This document shows positions 53,801 through 63,896 of a DNA stretch of 64,000 bases, in pieces (the stretch's first letter is position 1; every line of letters begins with the position of its first letter). The translations under genes were made by a program, and so were the position numbers. The notes beneath the pieces were generated by a model, which saw nothing but the letters and a program-made list of their open reading frames with translations, had not been told where the DNA came from and made no database searches. The DNA is from CAJXYS01 sp913063035 (GTDB lineage Bacteria > Pseudomonadota > Alphaproteobacteria > Rhodobacterales > Rhodobacteraceae). Where the stretch lies: NCBI RefSeq assembly GCF_050586465.1, contig NZ_JBOCEG010000006.1, forward strand, positions 232,435 through 296,434, read 5' to 3'.

Positions 53801-55861
53801 ATGCCCGATCTTCTGCTGGAACTCTTTTCCGAGGAAATCCCCGCGCGGATGCAGGCCCGCGCGGCGGCGGACCTGAAGGCGCGCGTCACCGACGGGCTGG
53901 TGGAAGCGGGCCTGACCTATGCCGGCGCCGTGGCCCATTCGACGCCGCGCCGCCTGGCGCTGAGCGTGCAGGGGCTGCTGGCCGACAGCCCGACCGTGCG
54001 CGAGGATCGCAAGGGTCCGCGCGTGGATGCGCCGGAAAAGGCGCTGGAGGGCTTCCTGCGGGCGACCGGCCTGACCAGGGATCAGCTGGAGATCCGCGAC
54101 GACAAGAAGGGGCAGGTCTATTTCGCCACCCTCGAGAAGCCGGGCCGCCCCGCCGCCGAGATCGTGGCCGAGGTCGTCGAGCAGGTGGTGCGCCACTTCC
54201 CCTGGCCGAAATCGATGCGCTGGGGCGCGGGCAGCCTGCGCTGGGTGCGCCCGCTCCATTCGATCCTCTGCATCCTGACGGACGACGCCGGCGCCGAGAC
54301 GGTCGATCTCGAGATCGACGGCCTCCGTGCAGGCGACGTCACCGCCGGCCATAGATTCATGGCACCATCGCATTTTTCCGTAACTGGTTTCGATGATTAC
54401 GAGGCAAAGCTGAAGCGCGCCAAGGTGATCCTGAGCGCCGAGGAACGCGCCGATCACATCTGGGTCGAGGCCCATAACATGGCCTTCGCCCAGGGGCTCG
54501 AGGTGGTCGAGGACAAGGCGCTGCTGGCCGAGGTCGCGGGGCTGGTCGAATGGCCGGTGGTGCTGATGGGTGATATCGGCGCGGCATTCCTCGACCTGCC
54601 CCCCGAGGTGCTGCAGACCTCGATGAAGGAACATCAGAAGTTCTTTTCCGTCCGCAATCCCAAGACCGGGCAGATCGAGAAATTCGTCACCGTCGCCAAC
54701 CGCGAAACCGCCGATGACGGCGCCACGATCCTCGCCGGCAATCACAAGGTTCTGGCGGCCCGGCTTTCGGACGCGAAATTCTTCTGGGAGAACGACTTGC
54801 GGACCGTTCGCGAGATTGGGCTCGAAGGCATGGCCGCCGGTCTAGAGACGGTCACGTTCCACTCGAAGCTTGGCAGCCAAGCCGACAGGATAAAACGAAT
54901 TTCCACGCTCGCGCGCGAGATCGCGCCGCTGGTCGGCGCGAAACCCGATCTCGCCGCCGAGGCCGCCCGCGTCGTCAAGGCCGACCTGCAATCCGAGATG
55001 GTGGACGAGTTCCCCGAGCTGCAGGGCATCATGGGCCGCTATTACGCCGAGGCCGCCGGACATGACGACGGCGTGCCCGAGGCCTGCGAAGAGCATTACA
55101 AGCCGCTCGGCCCCGGCGACGACGTGCCGACCGGGCCGGTCAGCGTGACCGTGGCGCTGGCCGACAAGATCGACATGCTGACGGGGTTCTGGGCCATCGA
55201 TGAGAAGCCGACAGGATCCAAGGATCCCTTCGCGCTGCGCCGCGCGGCGCTGGGCGTGATCCGGCTGATGCTGGAGAACGCGGTGCGCGCGCATCTCTCG
55301 GAGGTTTTCGTCAAGGGCTATGCGGGCGCGGATGCCGACGACCTCCTCGCCTTCTTCCACGATCGCCTCAAGGTGCACCTGCGCGACGAGGGCATTCGCC
55401 ACGACGTGATCGACGCTTGTATCGGCATGCCGGGCAATGACGATCTCGTGCTGCTGGTCAAGCGCGCCGAGGCGCTGGCGACCTTCCTCGAGACCGATGA
55501 CGGCGAGAACCTGACCCAGGGCTTCAAGCGGGCCAACAACATCCTAACCGACGAGGAACGCAAGGACGGGGTCGAGTATTCCTTCGGGCCCGACGCCAAG
55601 CTGGCCGAGGCGGCGGAGGAAAAGGCGCTCTTCGGCGCGCTTGACGCGGCGGAGGCCAGGATCGCGCCCGCGCTGGCGGCCGAGGATTTCGCGGCTGCCA
55701 TGTCGGCCATGGCCGATCTTCGCCAGCCGATCGACGCCTTCTTCGAAGCGGTGGTGGTGAACGCCGAAAACCAGATCCTGCGCCGCAACCGTCTGAACCT
55801 TCTGCACCGCATCCGCGAGATCTGCCTGAAAGTGGCCGATCTGCGCCGGATCGAGGGCTGA
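53801..55861 (+). CDS. glyS: Glycyl-tRNA synthetase beta subunit
   Basis: A 686-residue beta subunit, needed for tRNA(Gly) recognition. It begins PDLLLELFSEEIPARMQ, the family hallmark, with THSTPRRLAL-like, KSMRWG, DKIDMLTGFWAIDEKPTGSKDPFALRRAALGVIR and a C-terminal DALR-type anticodon domain (FFEAVVVNAENQILRRNRLNLL). It starts three bases after the DUF6446 gene. A synonymous AT-richer patch near 54345-54410 and 54840-54900 stands out slightly from neighbouring codon use. Confidence 0.96.
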   Translation: MPDLLLELFSEEIPARMQARAAADLKARVTDGLVEAGLTYAGAVAHSTPRRLALSVQGLLADSPTVREDRKGPRVDAPEKALEGFLRATGLTRDQLEIRDDKKGQVYFATLEKPGRPAAEIVAEVVEQVVRHFPWPKSMRWGAGSLRWVRPLHSILCILTDDAGAETVDLEIDGLRAGDVTAGHRFMAPSHFSVTGFDDYEAKLKRAKVILSAEERADHIWVEAHNMAFAQGLEVVEDKALLAEVAGLVEWPVVLMGDIGAAFLDLPPEVLQTSMKEHQKFFSVRNPKTGQIEKFVTVANRETADDGATILAGNHKVLAARLSDAKFFWENDLRTVREIGLEGMAAGLETVTFHSKLGSQADRIKRISTLAREIAPLVGAKPDLAAEAARVVKADLQSEMVDEFPELQGIMGRYYAEAAGHDDGVPEACEEHYKPLGPGDDVPTGPVSVTVALADKIDMLTGFWAIDEKPTGSKDPFALRRAALGVIRLMLENAVRAHLSEVFVKGYAGADADDLLAFFHDRLKVHLRDEGIRHDVIDACIGMPGNDDLVLLVKRAEALATFLETDDGENLTQGFKRANNILTDEERKDGVEYSFGPDAKLAEAAEEKALFGALDAAEARIAPALAAEDFAAAMSAMADLRQPIDAFFEAVVVNAENQILRRNRLNLLHRIREICLKVADLRRIEG

Positions 55862-55870
55862 TCGCGCCGC

Positions 55871-55898
55871 TTGCCTCGGGCGCCGCGGCTGCTATGCT
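55871..55898 (+). promoter_or_regulatory. Candidate promoter of the dikinase-like gene
   Basis: TTGCCT (55871-55876) and TATGCT (55893-55898) are separated by 16 bases. The -10 overlaps an in-frame ATG at 55894. This argues that translation begins downstream, at the TTG at 55924. Confidence 0.4.
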
Positions 55899-55923
55899 GC
55901 GCGCGCAAACAGAGGGTGCGCGG

Positions 55924-58488
55924 TTGGAAAAACAGCCCGGTTTTCAGAGGCTTCATGCCGAGGCCCACGTGCCGATCCCCGATTACGGGAACCGGGCGCG
56001 CTGCCTTGTGCGGCTGATGCGGCTCGGCATGCCGGTGCCCGACGCGGTGGCCCTGTCGGTGGCCGCGGTCCGCGCCATCGCCGCGGGCCAGATGCCGGAT
56101 GTCGCGTCGATCCTCGCGGTCTTCGGCGCCGACCCGGTCGTCTCGGTCCGGTCGAGCCCCGAGAACCCGGCCTGGGGCGGGCCGGGCACGGTGCTGAACA
56201 TCGGGCTGAACGAGAAGGTCTGCGCCCGGCTGGCCGAGCATCTGGGCGATGATGCGGCGGCGGAGATCTATGCCCGCTTCGTGCAGTCCTATTCCGTGCA
56301 TGTCGCGCGGCTCGACGCCGAGGAATTCGCCGCCTGTTTCCAGCCGGGCATTCCGGCCGCCGAGTCCCGTGACCTGGCGCTCCGCACCTACGAGCTCGAG
56401 ATGGAAGAGCCGTTTCCGCAGGATCCGGCGGTGCAGCTCGGCCATGTGTTGCGGTCGATGGCCCGCGCCTGGGAGGGCACCACCGCGCGGCTGCTGCGCC
56501 AGGCAAAGGGCGCCCCGGCCGACGCGGCGCTGGGGCTGATCGTGCAGCGCATGGCGCTGGGGCTCGGCCCCGGTGAATGCGGCGCGGGCGTGATGCAGCT
56601 GGTCTCCTCGGCGACGGGGGCGCCGCAGATCACGGGGCGCTACCAGTCCCAGGCGCAGGGCCGCGAGGCGCTCGACGGCGAGAACGGCGTCGCCTACCTG
56701 ACCCGCGATGCGCGCGGCCCGTCGCTGCAGGATATCTGCCCGGCGGCCTTCGCCGATCTCGAAGCCTATGCGCGCGAGGCGCGCCGCGGCCTGCGCGACG
56801 AGGTGCAGATCGAGTTCACGATCGAGGGCGGCGAGGCCCGGATCCTCGACGCGGCCGCGGTTCAGCGCTCGGCCCGTGCGGCGGTGCGGATCGCCGTGGA
56901 CCTGGCCGAGGACGGGATCATCCCGCGCGAAGAGGCGCTGGCCCGGATCGAGCCGCGCGCCCTGACCGAGATGCTGCACCCCCAGATCGACCCGCGGACA
57001 CAGCGTGACGTCTTCGCCCACGGGATCGCGGCCAGCCCCGGCGCCGCGACCGGGCGGATCGTCTTCAATTCCAACGCCGCACAGGCTTCGGCCGCGCAGG
57101 ACGAGCCCTGCATCCTCGTGCGGTTCGAGACCTCGACCGAGGATGTGCGCGGCATGCACGCGGCCAGCGGCGTGCTGACCGAACGCGGCGGGGTGACCAG
57201 CCACGCCGCGGTGATCGCGCGCGGGATCGGCGTGCCCTGCGTCGTGGGCGCCTCGGATCTGAACCTGAACCCGCGCGAGAAGACCCTGACCGCCCGCGAC
57301 GGGCGCGTGTTCCGCGAGGGTGACCTGATCACGCTCGACGGCTCGTCTGGCGAGGTCCTGGCCGGCGCGGTGCCCACGGTGGAGGCCGCGCTCGACGACG
57401 CCTTCGTCAGCCTGATGGAGTGGGCCGACGCGGTGCGCGACATCGGCGTGCGCGCCAATGCCGACACGCCGGCCGATGCGCAGCTCGCGCGATCCTTCAA
57501 CGCCGAGGGAATCGGGCTTTGCCGCACCGAGCACATGTTCTTCGAGGAAGACCGGCTGACGGTCATGCGCGAGATGATTTTCGCCGACACGCCGGAGGAC
57601 CGGCGCGCCGCGCTCGAGGTGCTGTTGCCGATGCAGCGCGACGATTTCGCGGCGCTCTTCGAGACGATGCAGGGCCAGCCGGTCTGCATCCGGCTGTTCG
57701 ACCCGCCGCTGCACGAGTTCCTGCCCAGCGGCCGCGAGGCGATGCTGGACCTGGCCGAGGCGCTGGACCTGCCGGTCAGCCGTGTCGTGTCGCGGATCGA
57801 GGCGCTGCAGGAATTCAACCCGATGCTGGGCATGCGCGGCGTCCGGCTGGGCATCACCGTGCCCGAGATCTACGAGATGCAGGCGCGGGCCATCTTCGAG
57901 GCCACGATCGAGGCCAGCCGCAACGGCGACCCGGTCGTGCCCGAGATCATGATCCCGCTTGTCTCGGCCCGCCGCGAGGTGGAGCTGGTCAAGACGAGGG
58001 TCGATGCCATCGCGGCGGCCGTGCGCACCGAGAAGGGCGCGGATTTCAACTATACGCTCGGCGTGATGGTCGAGACGCCGCGCGCCGCGCTGCGGGCCGG
58101 CGACATCGCGACGACCTCGGATTTCCTGAGTTTCGGGACCAACGACCTTACGCAGATGACCTATGGCCTGTCGCGCGACGATGCCGGGCGGTTCATGAGC
58201 ACCTATGTCTCGCTCGGCGTCTATCCCGAGGATCCGTTCCACACGCTCGATCCCGACGGGGTGGGGGAGTTGCTGCTCATCGCGGCCGAGCGCGGCCGCG
58301 ACGCGCGGCCCGACCTGACGCTGTCGATCTGCGGCGAGCATGGCGGCTCGCCCGAATCGATTGCATTTTGTCGCAGGGCCGGGTTTGACTACGTCTCGTG
58401 TTCCCCGTTCCGGGTGCCGGTGGCGCGGCTCGCCGCGGCGCAGCTGGCCTTGACCGACCGGGTGGAAGACAGGAAAATCGCCGAGTAA
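55924..58488 (+). CDS. Pyruvate, phosphate dikinase-like protein with reduced ATP-binding domain
   Basis: An 854-residue PPDK-related protein. The central phosphohistidine domain has TERGGVTSHAAVIARGIGVPCV (catalytic His near residue 427). The C-terminal TIM barrel is complete: LCRTEHMFFE, GVMVETPRAAL, FGTNDLTQMTYG and the proton-donor Cys in SICGEHGG (near 803). The N-terminal region lacks the GGKGANL lysine loop, and VVSVRSSPENPAWGGPGTVLN replaces the usual SVRSGA...GMMDTVLN pattern. AGAGGG seven bases before the TTG at 55924 favours that start over the ATG at 55894. It follows glyS in the common Rhodobacterales order. Confidence 0.82.
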   Translation: MEKQPGFQRLHAEAHVPIPDYGNRARCLVRLMRLGMPVPDAVALSVAAVRAIAAGQMPDVASILAVFGADPVVSVRSSPENPAWGGPGTVLNIGLNEKVCARLAEHLGDDAAAEIYARFVQSYSVHVARLDAEEFAACFQPGIPAAESRDLALRTYELEMEEPFPQDPAVQLGHVLRSMARAWEGTTARLLRQAKGAPADAALGLIVQRMALGLGPGECGAGVMQLVSSATGAPQITGRYQSQAQGREALDGENGVAYLTRDARGPSLQDICPAAFADLEAYAREARRGLRDEVQIEFTIEGGEARILDAAAVQRSARAAVRIAVDLAEDGIIPREEALARIEPRALTEMLHPQIDPRTQRDVFAHGIAASPGAATGRIVFNSNAAQASAAQDEPCILVRFETSTEDVRGMHAASGVLTERGGVTSHAAVIARGIGVPCVVGASDLNLNPREKTLTARDGRVFREGDLITLDGSSGEVLAGAVPTVEAALDDAFVSLMEWADAVRDIGVRANADTPADAQLARSFNAEGIGLCRTEHMFFEEDRLTVMREMIFADTPEDRRAALEVLLPMQRDDFAALFETMQGQPVCIRLFDPPLHEFLPSGREAMLDLAEALDLPVSRVVSRIEALQEFNPMLGMRGVRLGITVPEIYEMQARAIFEATIEASRNGDPVVPEIMIPLVSARREVELVKTRVDAIAAAVRTEKGADFNYTLGVMVETPRAALRAGDIATTSDFLSFGTNDLTQMTYGLSRDDAGRFMSTYVSLGVYPEDPFHTLDPDGVGELLLIAAERGRDARPDLTLSICGEHGGSPESIAFCRRAGFDYVSCSPFRVPVARLAAAQLALTDRVEDRKIAE

Positions 58489-58678
58489 CGGGGTTTTAGC
58501 GCCCCGGCGCGGCATCGATGCGGGACCTGGGACCGCCGCTGGCCATGGCAGGCTGCGGCGCGTTTGTCGTATTTTTGCCACATTGCTGGACGTCCCGGGC
58601 CCGATGCTCTATATGGCCGGTCTGAAGTTGACTGCTTTTTCAGCATTTCGCGAAGCTGGGTAACCTGGGGCACTCGAG

Positions 58679-59413
58679 ATGAGACACGGACTGGCCATTG
58701 CCGCTGCCGCGGCGGGGATACTTGCGTGGTCGCAAACCGGGACCGCCGACGTCACCGCCAGCAGCGCCACCGACCCCACATCCGGGGTCGACGCCGAAAT
58801 ATCTTCCATGCTCGGGGCCGAGAAGGCCGCGATGGAGCGGGTGTCGTCGGATCGCCTTGCGCGGCTCTCGCAGCCGATGCGCGAGGAAAAGGCGCGCCAG
58901 CGCCGCAGCGTGCTGGCCGCGCTCTTCGCCGGGCGCGAGGCCGAGAAGCAAGAGATGCCGGCCCGCACGATCGAGGCCATCGACGCCCTGCCCACCGCGC
59001 GCGGCGATGCCGAGTGGGAATGCCTGGCCGAGGCGCTTTATTTCGAAGCCCGCGGCGAAACCGTCGAAGGGCAGTTCGCCGTGGCGGAGGTGATCCTGAA
59101 CCGCGTCGACTCGCCGGCCTTTCCCGACACCGTCTGCGGTGTCGTGAACCAGGGCACGGGCGCGCGCTACCAGTGCCAGTTCACCTATACCTGCGACGGC
59201 GCGGCCGAGGTCATCCACGAGCCGCGTGCGCATGACCGCGTGGGCAAGGTCGCGCGCATCATGCTCGACGGTGCCCCGCGCGAGCTGACCGACGGCGCCA
59301 CCTACTACCACACCAAGGCCGTGAACCCGCGCTGGGCACGCCGCTTCGACCGGACCACGACCATCGGCGTGCATCATTTCTACACCGATCCCACGCGCCT
59401 CTCGATGCGCTGA
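58679..59413 (+). CDS. SleB/CwlJ-family cell wall hydrolase
   Basis: A 244-residue secreted protein. An N-terminal signal peptide (RHGLAIAAAAAGILAWSQTGTA) precedes a charged helical linker. The C-terminal SleB domain (about 115-240) has the catalytic Glu region CLAEALYFEARGE, VAEVILNRVDSPAFPDTVC and the late GATYYHTKAVNPRWARRF...GVHHFYT. The family includes spore-cortex lytic enzymes, but in non-sporulating Alphaproteobacteria these act on the periplasmic cell wall. Confidence 0.9.
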   Translation: MRHGLAIAAAAAGILAWSQTGTADVTASSATDPTSGVDAEISSMLGAEKAAMERVSSDRLARLSQPMREEKARQRRSVLAALFAGREAEKQEMPARTIEAIDALPTARGDAEWECLAEALYFEARGETVEGQFAVAEVILNRVDSPAFPDTVCGVVNQGTGARYQCQFTYTCDGAAEVIHEPRAHDRVGKVARIMLDGAPRELTDGATYYHTKAVNPRWARRFDRTTTIGVHHFYTDPTRLSMR

Positions 59414-59474
59414 GACGCGTCGCATCCCGGCCCGGTCCTGCCGCGCCCGATGCTTGAGGCGTCGGCCAAATCCC

Positions 59475-59480
59475 TATACT
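59475..59480 (+). promoter_or_regulatory. Candidate -10 element of the folB-folP-glmM operon
   Basis: TATACT matches the -10 consensus in five of six positions. The nearest -35-like TTGAGG (59454-59459) is only 15 bases upstream, so the -35 assignment is uncertain. Initiation would fall about 25 bases before the folB ATG. Confidence 0.4.
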
Positions 59481-59512
59481 AGGCCGCAACGCCAGCCGGA
59501 CCGGAGCGAGCC

Positions 59513-60460
59513 ATGACCAACGACCTGCGCCTTGCCTTCGCGCATCCCCTCGAACGCTCCGAGGCGACCGCGGGCCGCGACACGCTCGACCGGATTTCGC
59601 TGCGCGACTACGTGGAAGAGGTCGAGATCGGGGCCTTCCAGGCCGAGCGCGGCACCCGGCAGCGCATCCGCTTCAACGTCGTGGTGGAGGTGCGCCCCTC
59701 GACCAAGCCGCTCGACGACGACGTGGACCGGGTGCTGTCCTACGACACCATCACCGAGGCGATCCGCCACGAGCTGGCCGCGGAACGTCTGAACCTGCTG
59801 GAAACCCTGGCCGAGCGCACGGCGGAACGCGTTCTGCATGACCGCCGTGCCGAACGGGTCTTCGTGCGGATCGAGAAGCTCGACCGCGAGCCGGGCGCGC
59901 TCGGCGTCGAGATCGTCCGCAGCCAGCGCCAGGCCCACCGGGCCGGGCTACGCGCCGTGCCCGCCACCCAGGCCGAGGCCGACGAGCGGTTGCATCCGCT
60001 GGTGGCCTATCTCTCGCCCGAAACCGTCGCGAGCGACGCGCTGCCCGCCTGGATCGACGCGCTGGCGGCCCAGGCGCTGCCGGTGATCCTTTGTGTCGGG
60101 GCGGCCGCGATCCCGGCCCCCCGGACCAGCGTCCCGGCGGCGCAGCGGCGGATCGATCTGCTGGCGATCGAGCAGAACGCCTGGATGCTGGCCGCCCGCG
60201 ACCGGCGCTGCGTCGTGGTCGAAAGCAGGACGGAACTCGAATGGGGCATGGGTCACGGGCAGATGAGCGTCTGGGCACCGTCCAAGGTCGTGCTCGACGC
60301 CCATGACGCGCCTGCCGGGGCCGATCCGGAGGCGCTCGCGCTCTGGTTCGCGCATGGCTTCGACGCGGCCCGGCTGGTCTATGTGGGCACCGACGGCGCG
60401 ACGGATGACAGCGACCTGTCGATCGACCGCCTGCCTGTCGCGGGGGCGGATCGGCTCTGA
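59513..60460 (+). CDS. folB: Dihydroneopterin aldolase (FolB) with an unassigned C-terminal extension
   Basis: A 315-residue protein whose residues ~25-140 form a FolB domain: DRISLRDYVEEVEIGAFQAERGTRQRIRFNVVVEV, VDRVLSYDTITEAI, NLLETLAERTAERVL. FolB cleaves dihydroneopterin to 6-hydroxymethyl-dihydropterin. Residues ~155-315 are an extra domain (LPVILCVGAAAIPAP, VVVESRTELEWGMGHGQMSVWAPSK, RLVYVGTDGAT) not found in ordinary ~120-residue FolB. folP and glmM follow on the same strand, and folE2 is nearby, so the folate role is secure; the extension's role is not. Confidence 0.85.
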   Translation: MTNDLRLAFAHPLERSEATAGRDTLDRISLRDYVEEVEIGAFQAERGTRQRIRFNVVVEVRPSTKPLDDDVDRVLSYDTITEAIRHELAAERLNLLETLAERTAERVLHDRRAERVFVRIEKLDREPGALGVEIVRSQRQAHRAGLRAVPATQAEADERLHPLVAYLSPETVASDALPAWIDALAAQALPVILCVGAAAIPAPRTSVPAAQRRIDLLAIEQNAWMLAARDRRCVVVESRTELEWGMGHGQMSVWAPSKVVLDAHDAPAGADPEALALWFAHGFDAARLVYVGTDGATDDSDLSIDRLPVAGADRL

Positions 60461-60547
60461 GCGCGCGGCGGCGGCAATCCGCCGCCGCGGCTTGCGTCCG
60501 CGGGCCATTTGCGAGAAACGGACATCCTTGGATCGAGGGGGTACCCC

Positions 60548-61579
60548 GTGACGTCGCAGATCGCCTATTACCGCCCGATCGCCTGGATCGGCCCCGACCG
60601 TCCCGACGGAGCGCTGCCGCTGGCCGGGACGCCGGCCTGGTTCGACCATGTGGAGGTGCTGTATCGCGGGGCGCCGGGCAAGGTGATCGCGGCGGCCGAC
60701 CTGCCGGAGCCGGCGCGCGCGCGGCTGACGGGCGTCCGGGCGCCGCTGGCCGGGCTGACGCTCGACCGGGCGCGGATCATGGGGGTGCTCAACGTCACGC
60801 CGGACAGTTTCTCCGACGGGGGATGGTATCACGACCCCGGCAAGGCGGCGGACCGCGCCGGTGCGATCCTGGCGGAGGGCGCCGACATCCTCGATATCGG
60901 CGGGGAATCGACCCGCCCCGGCGCGGCCGAGGTGCCGGTCGAGGAAGAGATGCAGCGCACCGTGCCCCTGATCGGCGCGATCACCGCGGCCCACCCGGCG
61001 GCCGTGATTTCCATCGATACGCGCAAGGCCCCGGTGGGCGCGGCGGCGCTCGAGGCCGGGGCGGCGATGCTGAACGACGTGGCGGCCTTTACCTTCGATC
61101 CGGGCATGGCCGATCTTGCCGCGCGGGCCGCGGTGCCCGTCTGCCTGATGCATGCGCAGGGCGATCCAGCCACGATGCAGGAAGACCCGCGTTACGACGA
61201 CGTGCTGCTGGACGTCTATGATTTCCTGGCCGACCGCGTGGCCGCGGCCGAGGCCGCCGGCATCCCGCGCGACCGGATCCTCGTGGATCCCGGCATCGGC
61301 TTCGGCAAGACCGTGGCGCATAACCTGGCGCTGATCCGCGGGCTCAGCCTGTTTCACGGGCTGGGCTGCGCGGTGCTGCTGGGGGTGTCGCGCAAGCGCT
61401 TCATCGGCACGGTCTCTGGCGAGGAGATCGCCGCCAATCGGGGGCCGGGCTCGGTCGCCGTGGCGCTGGAAGGCTTGCGGCAGGGCGTTCACGTCCTGCG
61501 CGTTCATGATATTGCAGAGACCTGCCAGGCGGTGGCGCTCTGGCGGGCGGTGCATGGTCTCGATGACAGGTGGAGTTGA
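60548..61579 (+). CDS. folP: Dihydropteroate synthase
   Basis: A 343-residue DHPS, joining hydroxymethyl-dihydropterin diphosphate with p-aminobenzoate; target of sulfonamides. The TIM-barrel signatures are [51 protein letters not shown] and [11 protein letters not shown]...[11 protein letters not shown]. About 85 extra N-terminal residues ([15 protein letters not shown]...) precede the barrel. GAGGGGG before the GTG at 60548 supports that start. Its stop overlaps the glmM ATG (TGATG). Confidence 0.93.
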   Translation: MTSQIAYYRPIAWIGPDRPDGALPLAGTPAWFDHVEVLYRGAPGKVIAAADLPEPARARLTGVRAPLAGLTLDRARIMGVLNVTPDSFSDGGWYHDPGKAADRAGAILAEGADILDIGGESTRPGAAEVPVEEEMQRTVPLIGAITAAHPAAVISIDTRKAPVGAAALEAGAAMLNDVAAFTFDPGMADLAARAAVPVCLMHAQGDPATMQEDPRYDDVLLDVYDFLADRVAAAEAAGIPRDRILVDPGIGFGKTVAHNLALIRGLSLFHGLGCAVLLGVSRKRFIGTVSGEEIAANRGPGSVAVALEGLRQGVHVLRVHDIAETCQAVALWRAVHGLDDRWS

Positions 61580-62916
61580 TGCGTAAGCTTTTCGGAACCG
61601 ACGGCGTGCGCGGGCGCGCCAACAGCCACCCGATGACGGCGGAGGTCGCGCTGCGCCTCGGCGCGGCGGCGGGGCGCTATTTCCGCCGCGACGGCAACGA
61701 GCACCGCGTGGTGATCGGCAAGGACACGCGGCGCTCCGGCTACATGCTGGAGAACGCTCTGACGGCCGGGCTGACCTCGACCGGGATGAACGTGTTCCTG
61801 CTCGGCCCCGTGCCGACCCCGGCGGTGGGGTATCTCACCCGGTCGATGCGTGCCGATCTCGGCGTGATGATCTCGGCCTCGCACAACCCGCACGAGGATA
61901 ACGGGATCAAGTTCTTCGGTCCCGATGGCTACAAGCTGTCCGACGAGGCGGAGGCCGAGATCGAGGCCATCGTCAACGGCGAGATCCAGCTCAGCCAGCC
62001 GCGGAACATCGGCCACGCGACCCGCATCGATGACGGGCGCGGGCGCTACGTGGAATACGCCAAGACCACCCTTCCGCGCCATGTCCGGCTCGACGGGCTC
62101 AAGGTCGTGGTCGATTGCGCCAACGGCGCGGCCTGGCGGGCCGCGCCCGAGGCGCTCTGGGAACTGGGGGCCGAGGTCGTGGCCGTGGGCGTCAGCCCCA
62201 ACGGCGTCAACATCAATGACGGCTGCGGCTCGACCCATACGGAGCGCGCGGCGCGCGCCATCCGCGAGAGCGGCGCCGATGTCGGACTCAGCCTCGACGG
62301 GGACGCCGACCGGGTCATGATCCTCGACGAGACCGGCGCCGTGGCCGATGGCGACCAGGTCATGGCGCTGCTGGCCGCGCGCTGGGCCGAGAAGGGCCGG
62401 CTGGCCGGGAACACGCTGGTCGCGACGGTCATGTCCAATCTCGGGCTGGAACGCTATCTCTCGGATCGGGGCATCGCGCTGCACCGGACACCGGTGGGCG
62501 ACCGCTACGTGGTCGAGGCGATGCGCGCGGGGGGCTTCAACCTTGGCGGCGAGCAGTCCGGCCATATCGTCATGGGCGATTACTCGACCACCGGTGACGG
62601 TCTCGTCGCGGGCCTGCAGTTCCTGTCGGAGATCGTGCGCACCGGCCAGCCGGCCAGCCGTCTGATCCACCGGTTCGAACCCTGCCCGCAACTTCTGAAG
62701 AACGTGCGCTACGCGGCGGGCAGCGACCCGCTGGGCCTGCCGGAAGTGAAATCGGCCATCACCGCGGCCGAGACCCGGCTGAACGGGCAGGGGCGGCTTT
62801 TGATCCGGAAATCCGGCACCGAGCCGCTGATCCGCGTCATGGCCGAATGCGAGGACGAGGCCCTGCTGGCCGATGTCGTCGACGGGGTCGTCGCGGCGGT
62901 CGAGACCGCGGCCTGA
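61579..62916 (+). CDS. glmM: Phosphoglucosamine mutase
   Basis: A 445-residue GlmM, converting glucosamine-6-phosphate to glucosamine-1-phosphate for cell wall and LPS precursors. It opens [15 protein letters not shown]. The active-site serine lies in [18 protein letters not shown], the metal loop is SLDGDADR, the sugar loop is GGEQSGHIV and the phosphate loop [12 protein letters not shown]. The one-base overlap with folP is the widespread folP-glmM arrangement. Confidence 0.97.
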   Translation: MRKLFGTDGVRGRANSHPMTAEVALRLGAAAGRYFRRDGNEHRVVIGKDTRRSGYMLENALTAGLTSTGMNVFLLGPVPTPAVGYLTRSMRADLGVMISASHNPHEDNGIKFFGPDGYKLSDEAEAEIEAIVNGEIQLSQPRNIGHATRIDDGRGRYVEYAKTTLPRHVRLDGLKVVVDCANGAAWRAAPEALWELGAEVVAVGVSPNGVNINDGCGSTHTERAARAIRESGADVGLSLDGDADRVMILDETGAVADGDQVMALLAARWAEKGRLAGNTLVATVMSNLGLERYLSDRGIALHRTPVGDRYVVEAMRAGGFNLGGEQSGHIVMGDYSTTGDGLVAGLQFLSEIVRTGQPASRLIHRFEPCPQLLKNVRYAAGSDPLGLPEVKSAITAAETRLNGQGRLLIRKSGTEPLIRVMAECEDEALLADVVDGVVAAVETAA

Positions 62917-62920
62917 GGCC

Positions 62921-63868
62921 TCAGCGTCCGCCCGGCGCCGGGGCCCGGAACCCGCGCTTCCACATCCGGAGCTGGCTGATCGCCAGCCCGGCCAGGATCA
63001 CGGCGAGGGCGGCAAGGAACTGCGGCGGCAGGCGTTCGCCCAGGAAGACCGCGCCGAAGATCACCGACCAGACCGGCACCTTGTAATTGGTCAGGCTGAG
63101 GAAGCTCGGCCCCGCGCTGCGGATCACCCGCACCAGGATCAGCGTCGCCAGCGCCGTCGGGCCCAGCCCGAGGTAAAGGATCGCCAGCAGCGGCACCGTT
63201 CCCGGCGCGGTCGCCAGCCCCTCGCGCCAGAGCGCGACCGGCAGCAGCAGCGCCGTGGCGACCGACAGCGCCACCGCGCCGAAGGCGATCGGGTGCACCG
63301 GCGGGCAGCGCCGCGTCAGGATCGCGCCGATGGCATAGCAGGCCGCCGCGGCCAGGCAGGCCAGCCGCGCCAGCCCCTCGAGATCGCCGCCGGCCGAGCG
63401 GAAGGCGCCGGGGCCGATCAGGATGACGACGCCGACGAAACCGATGGCGAAGCCCAGCCCCTTGCGCGCGGTCAGCTGTTCGCCAGGCACGAACAGATGC
63501 GCCAGCGGCAGCACGAGGAGCGGGATCGCCGACATGGTGATCCCGGCGAAGCCAGAGGCGACGTGCTGCTGCCCCCAGCTGAGCAGGAAGAAGGGGAAGG
63601 CGTTGGAAAAGAGGCCCATGCCGATGGCGAAGGGCAGCACGGCGCGGCCCTCGGCCGTGGCCGGCATGGGCAGGGCGATCCCCATCACGCGGGTCACGGC
63701 GAGCAGAACCATCGCCGCCAGCGCGATGCGGTAGGCCGCGACGGAGAGCGGCCCGAACCCGTCGAGCGCCAGCGTCACCCCCATGAACGAGGCGCCCCAG
63801 AGCAGCCCGAGGCACGAGATCAACGCCCAGTTGACGAGGCCGGGTCCGGCCGGTTCGCCCGCTTTCAT
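62921..63868 (-). CDS. EamA/DMT family transporter
   Basis: A 315-residue integral membrane protein with ten predicted helices in two EamA repeats. The first half has NWALISCLGLLWGASFMGVTLAL and HVASGFAGITMSAIPLLVLPLAH. The second half has LYLGLGPTALATLILVRVI and FLSLTNYKVPVWSVIFGAVFLGERLPPQF. It probably exports small metabolites; the substrate is not evident. It is convergent with glmM, four bases away. Confidence 0.92.
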   Translation of the reverse strand: MKAGEPAGPGLVNWALISCLGLLWGASFMGVTLALDGFGPLSVAAYRIALAAMVLLAVTRVMGIALPMPATAEGRAVLPFAIGMGLFSNAFPFFLLSWGQQHVASGFAGITMSAIPLLVLPLAHLFVPGEQLTARKGLGFAIGFVGVVILIGPGAFRSAGGDLEGLARLACLAAAACYAIGAILTRRCPPVHPIAFGAVALSVATALLLPVALWREGLATAPGTVPLLAILYLGLGPTALATLILVRVIRSAGPSFLSLTNYKVPVWSVIFGAVFLGERLPPQFLAALAVILAGLAISQLRMWKRGFRAPAPGGR

Positions 63869-63896
63869 GCCCGTGTCATCCCCTTGAATCAGTACC

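Noticed and set aside
55318..58581. 1087-codon minus-strand frame antisense to glyS and the dikinase-like gene
   Set aside because: The plus strand carries unmistakable motifs of both families; the minus frame is His/Arg/Gly-rich shadow.
58679..59413. Sporulation function for the SleB-family gene
   Set aside because: No sporulation genes or context are present and the organism type does not sporulate; a wall hydrolase role is sufficient.
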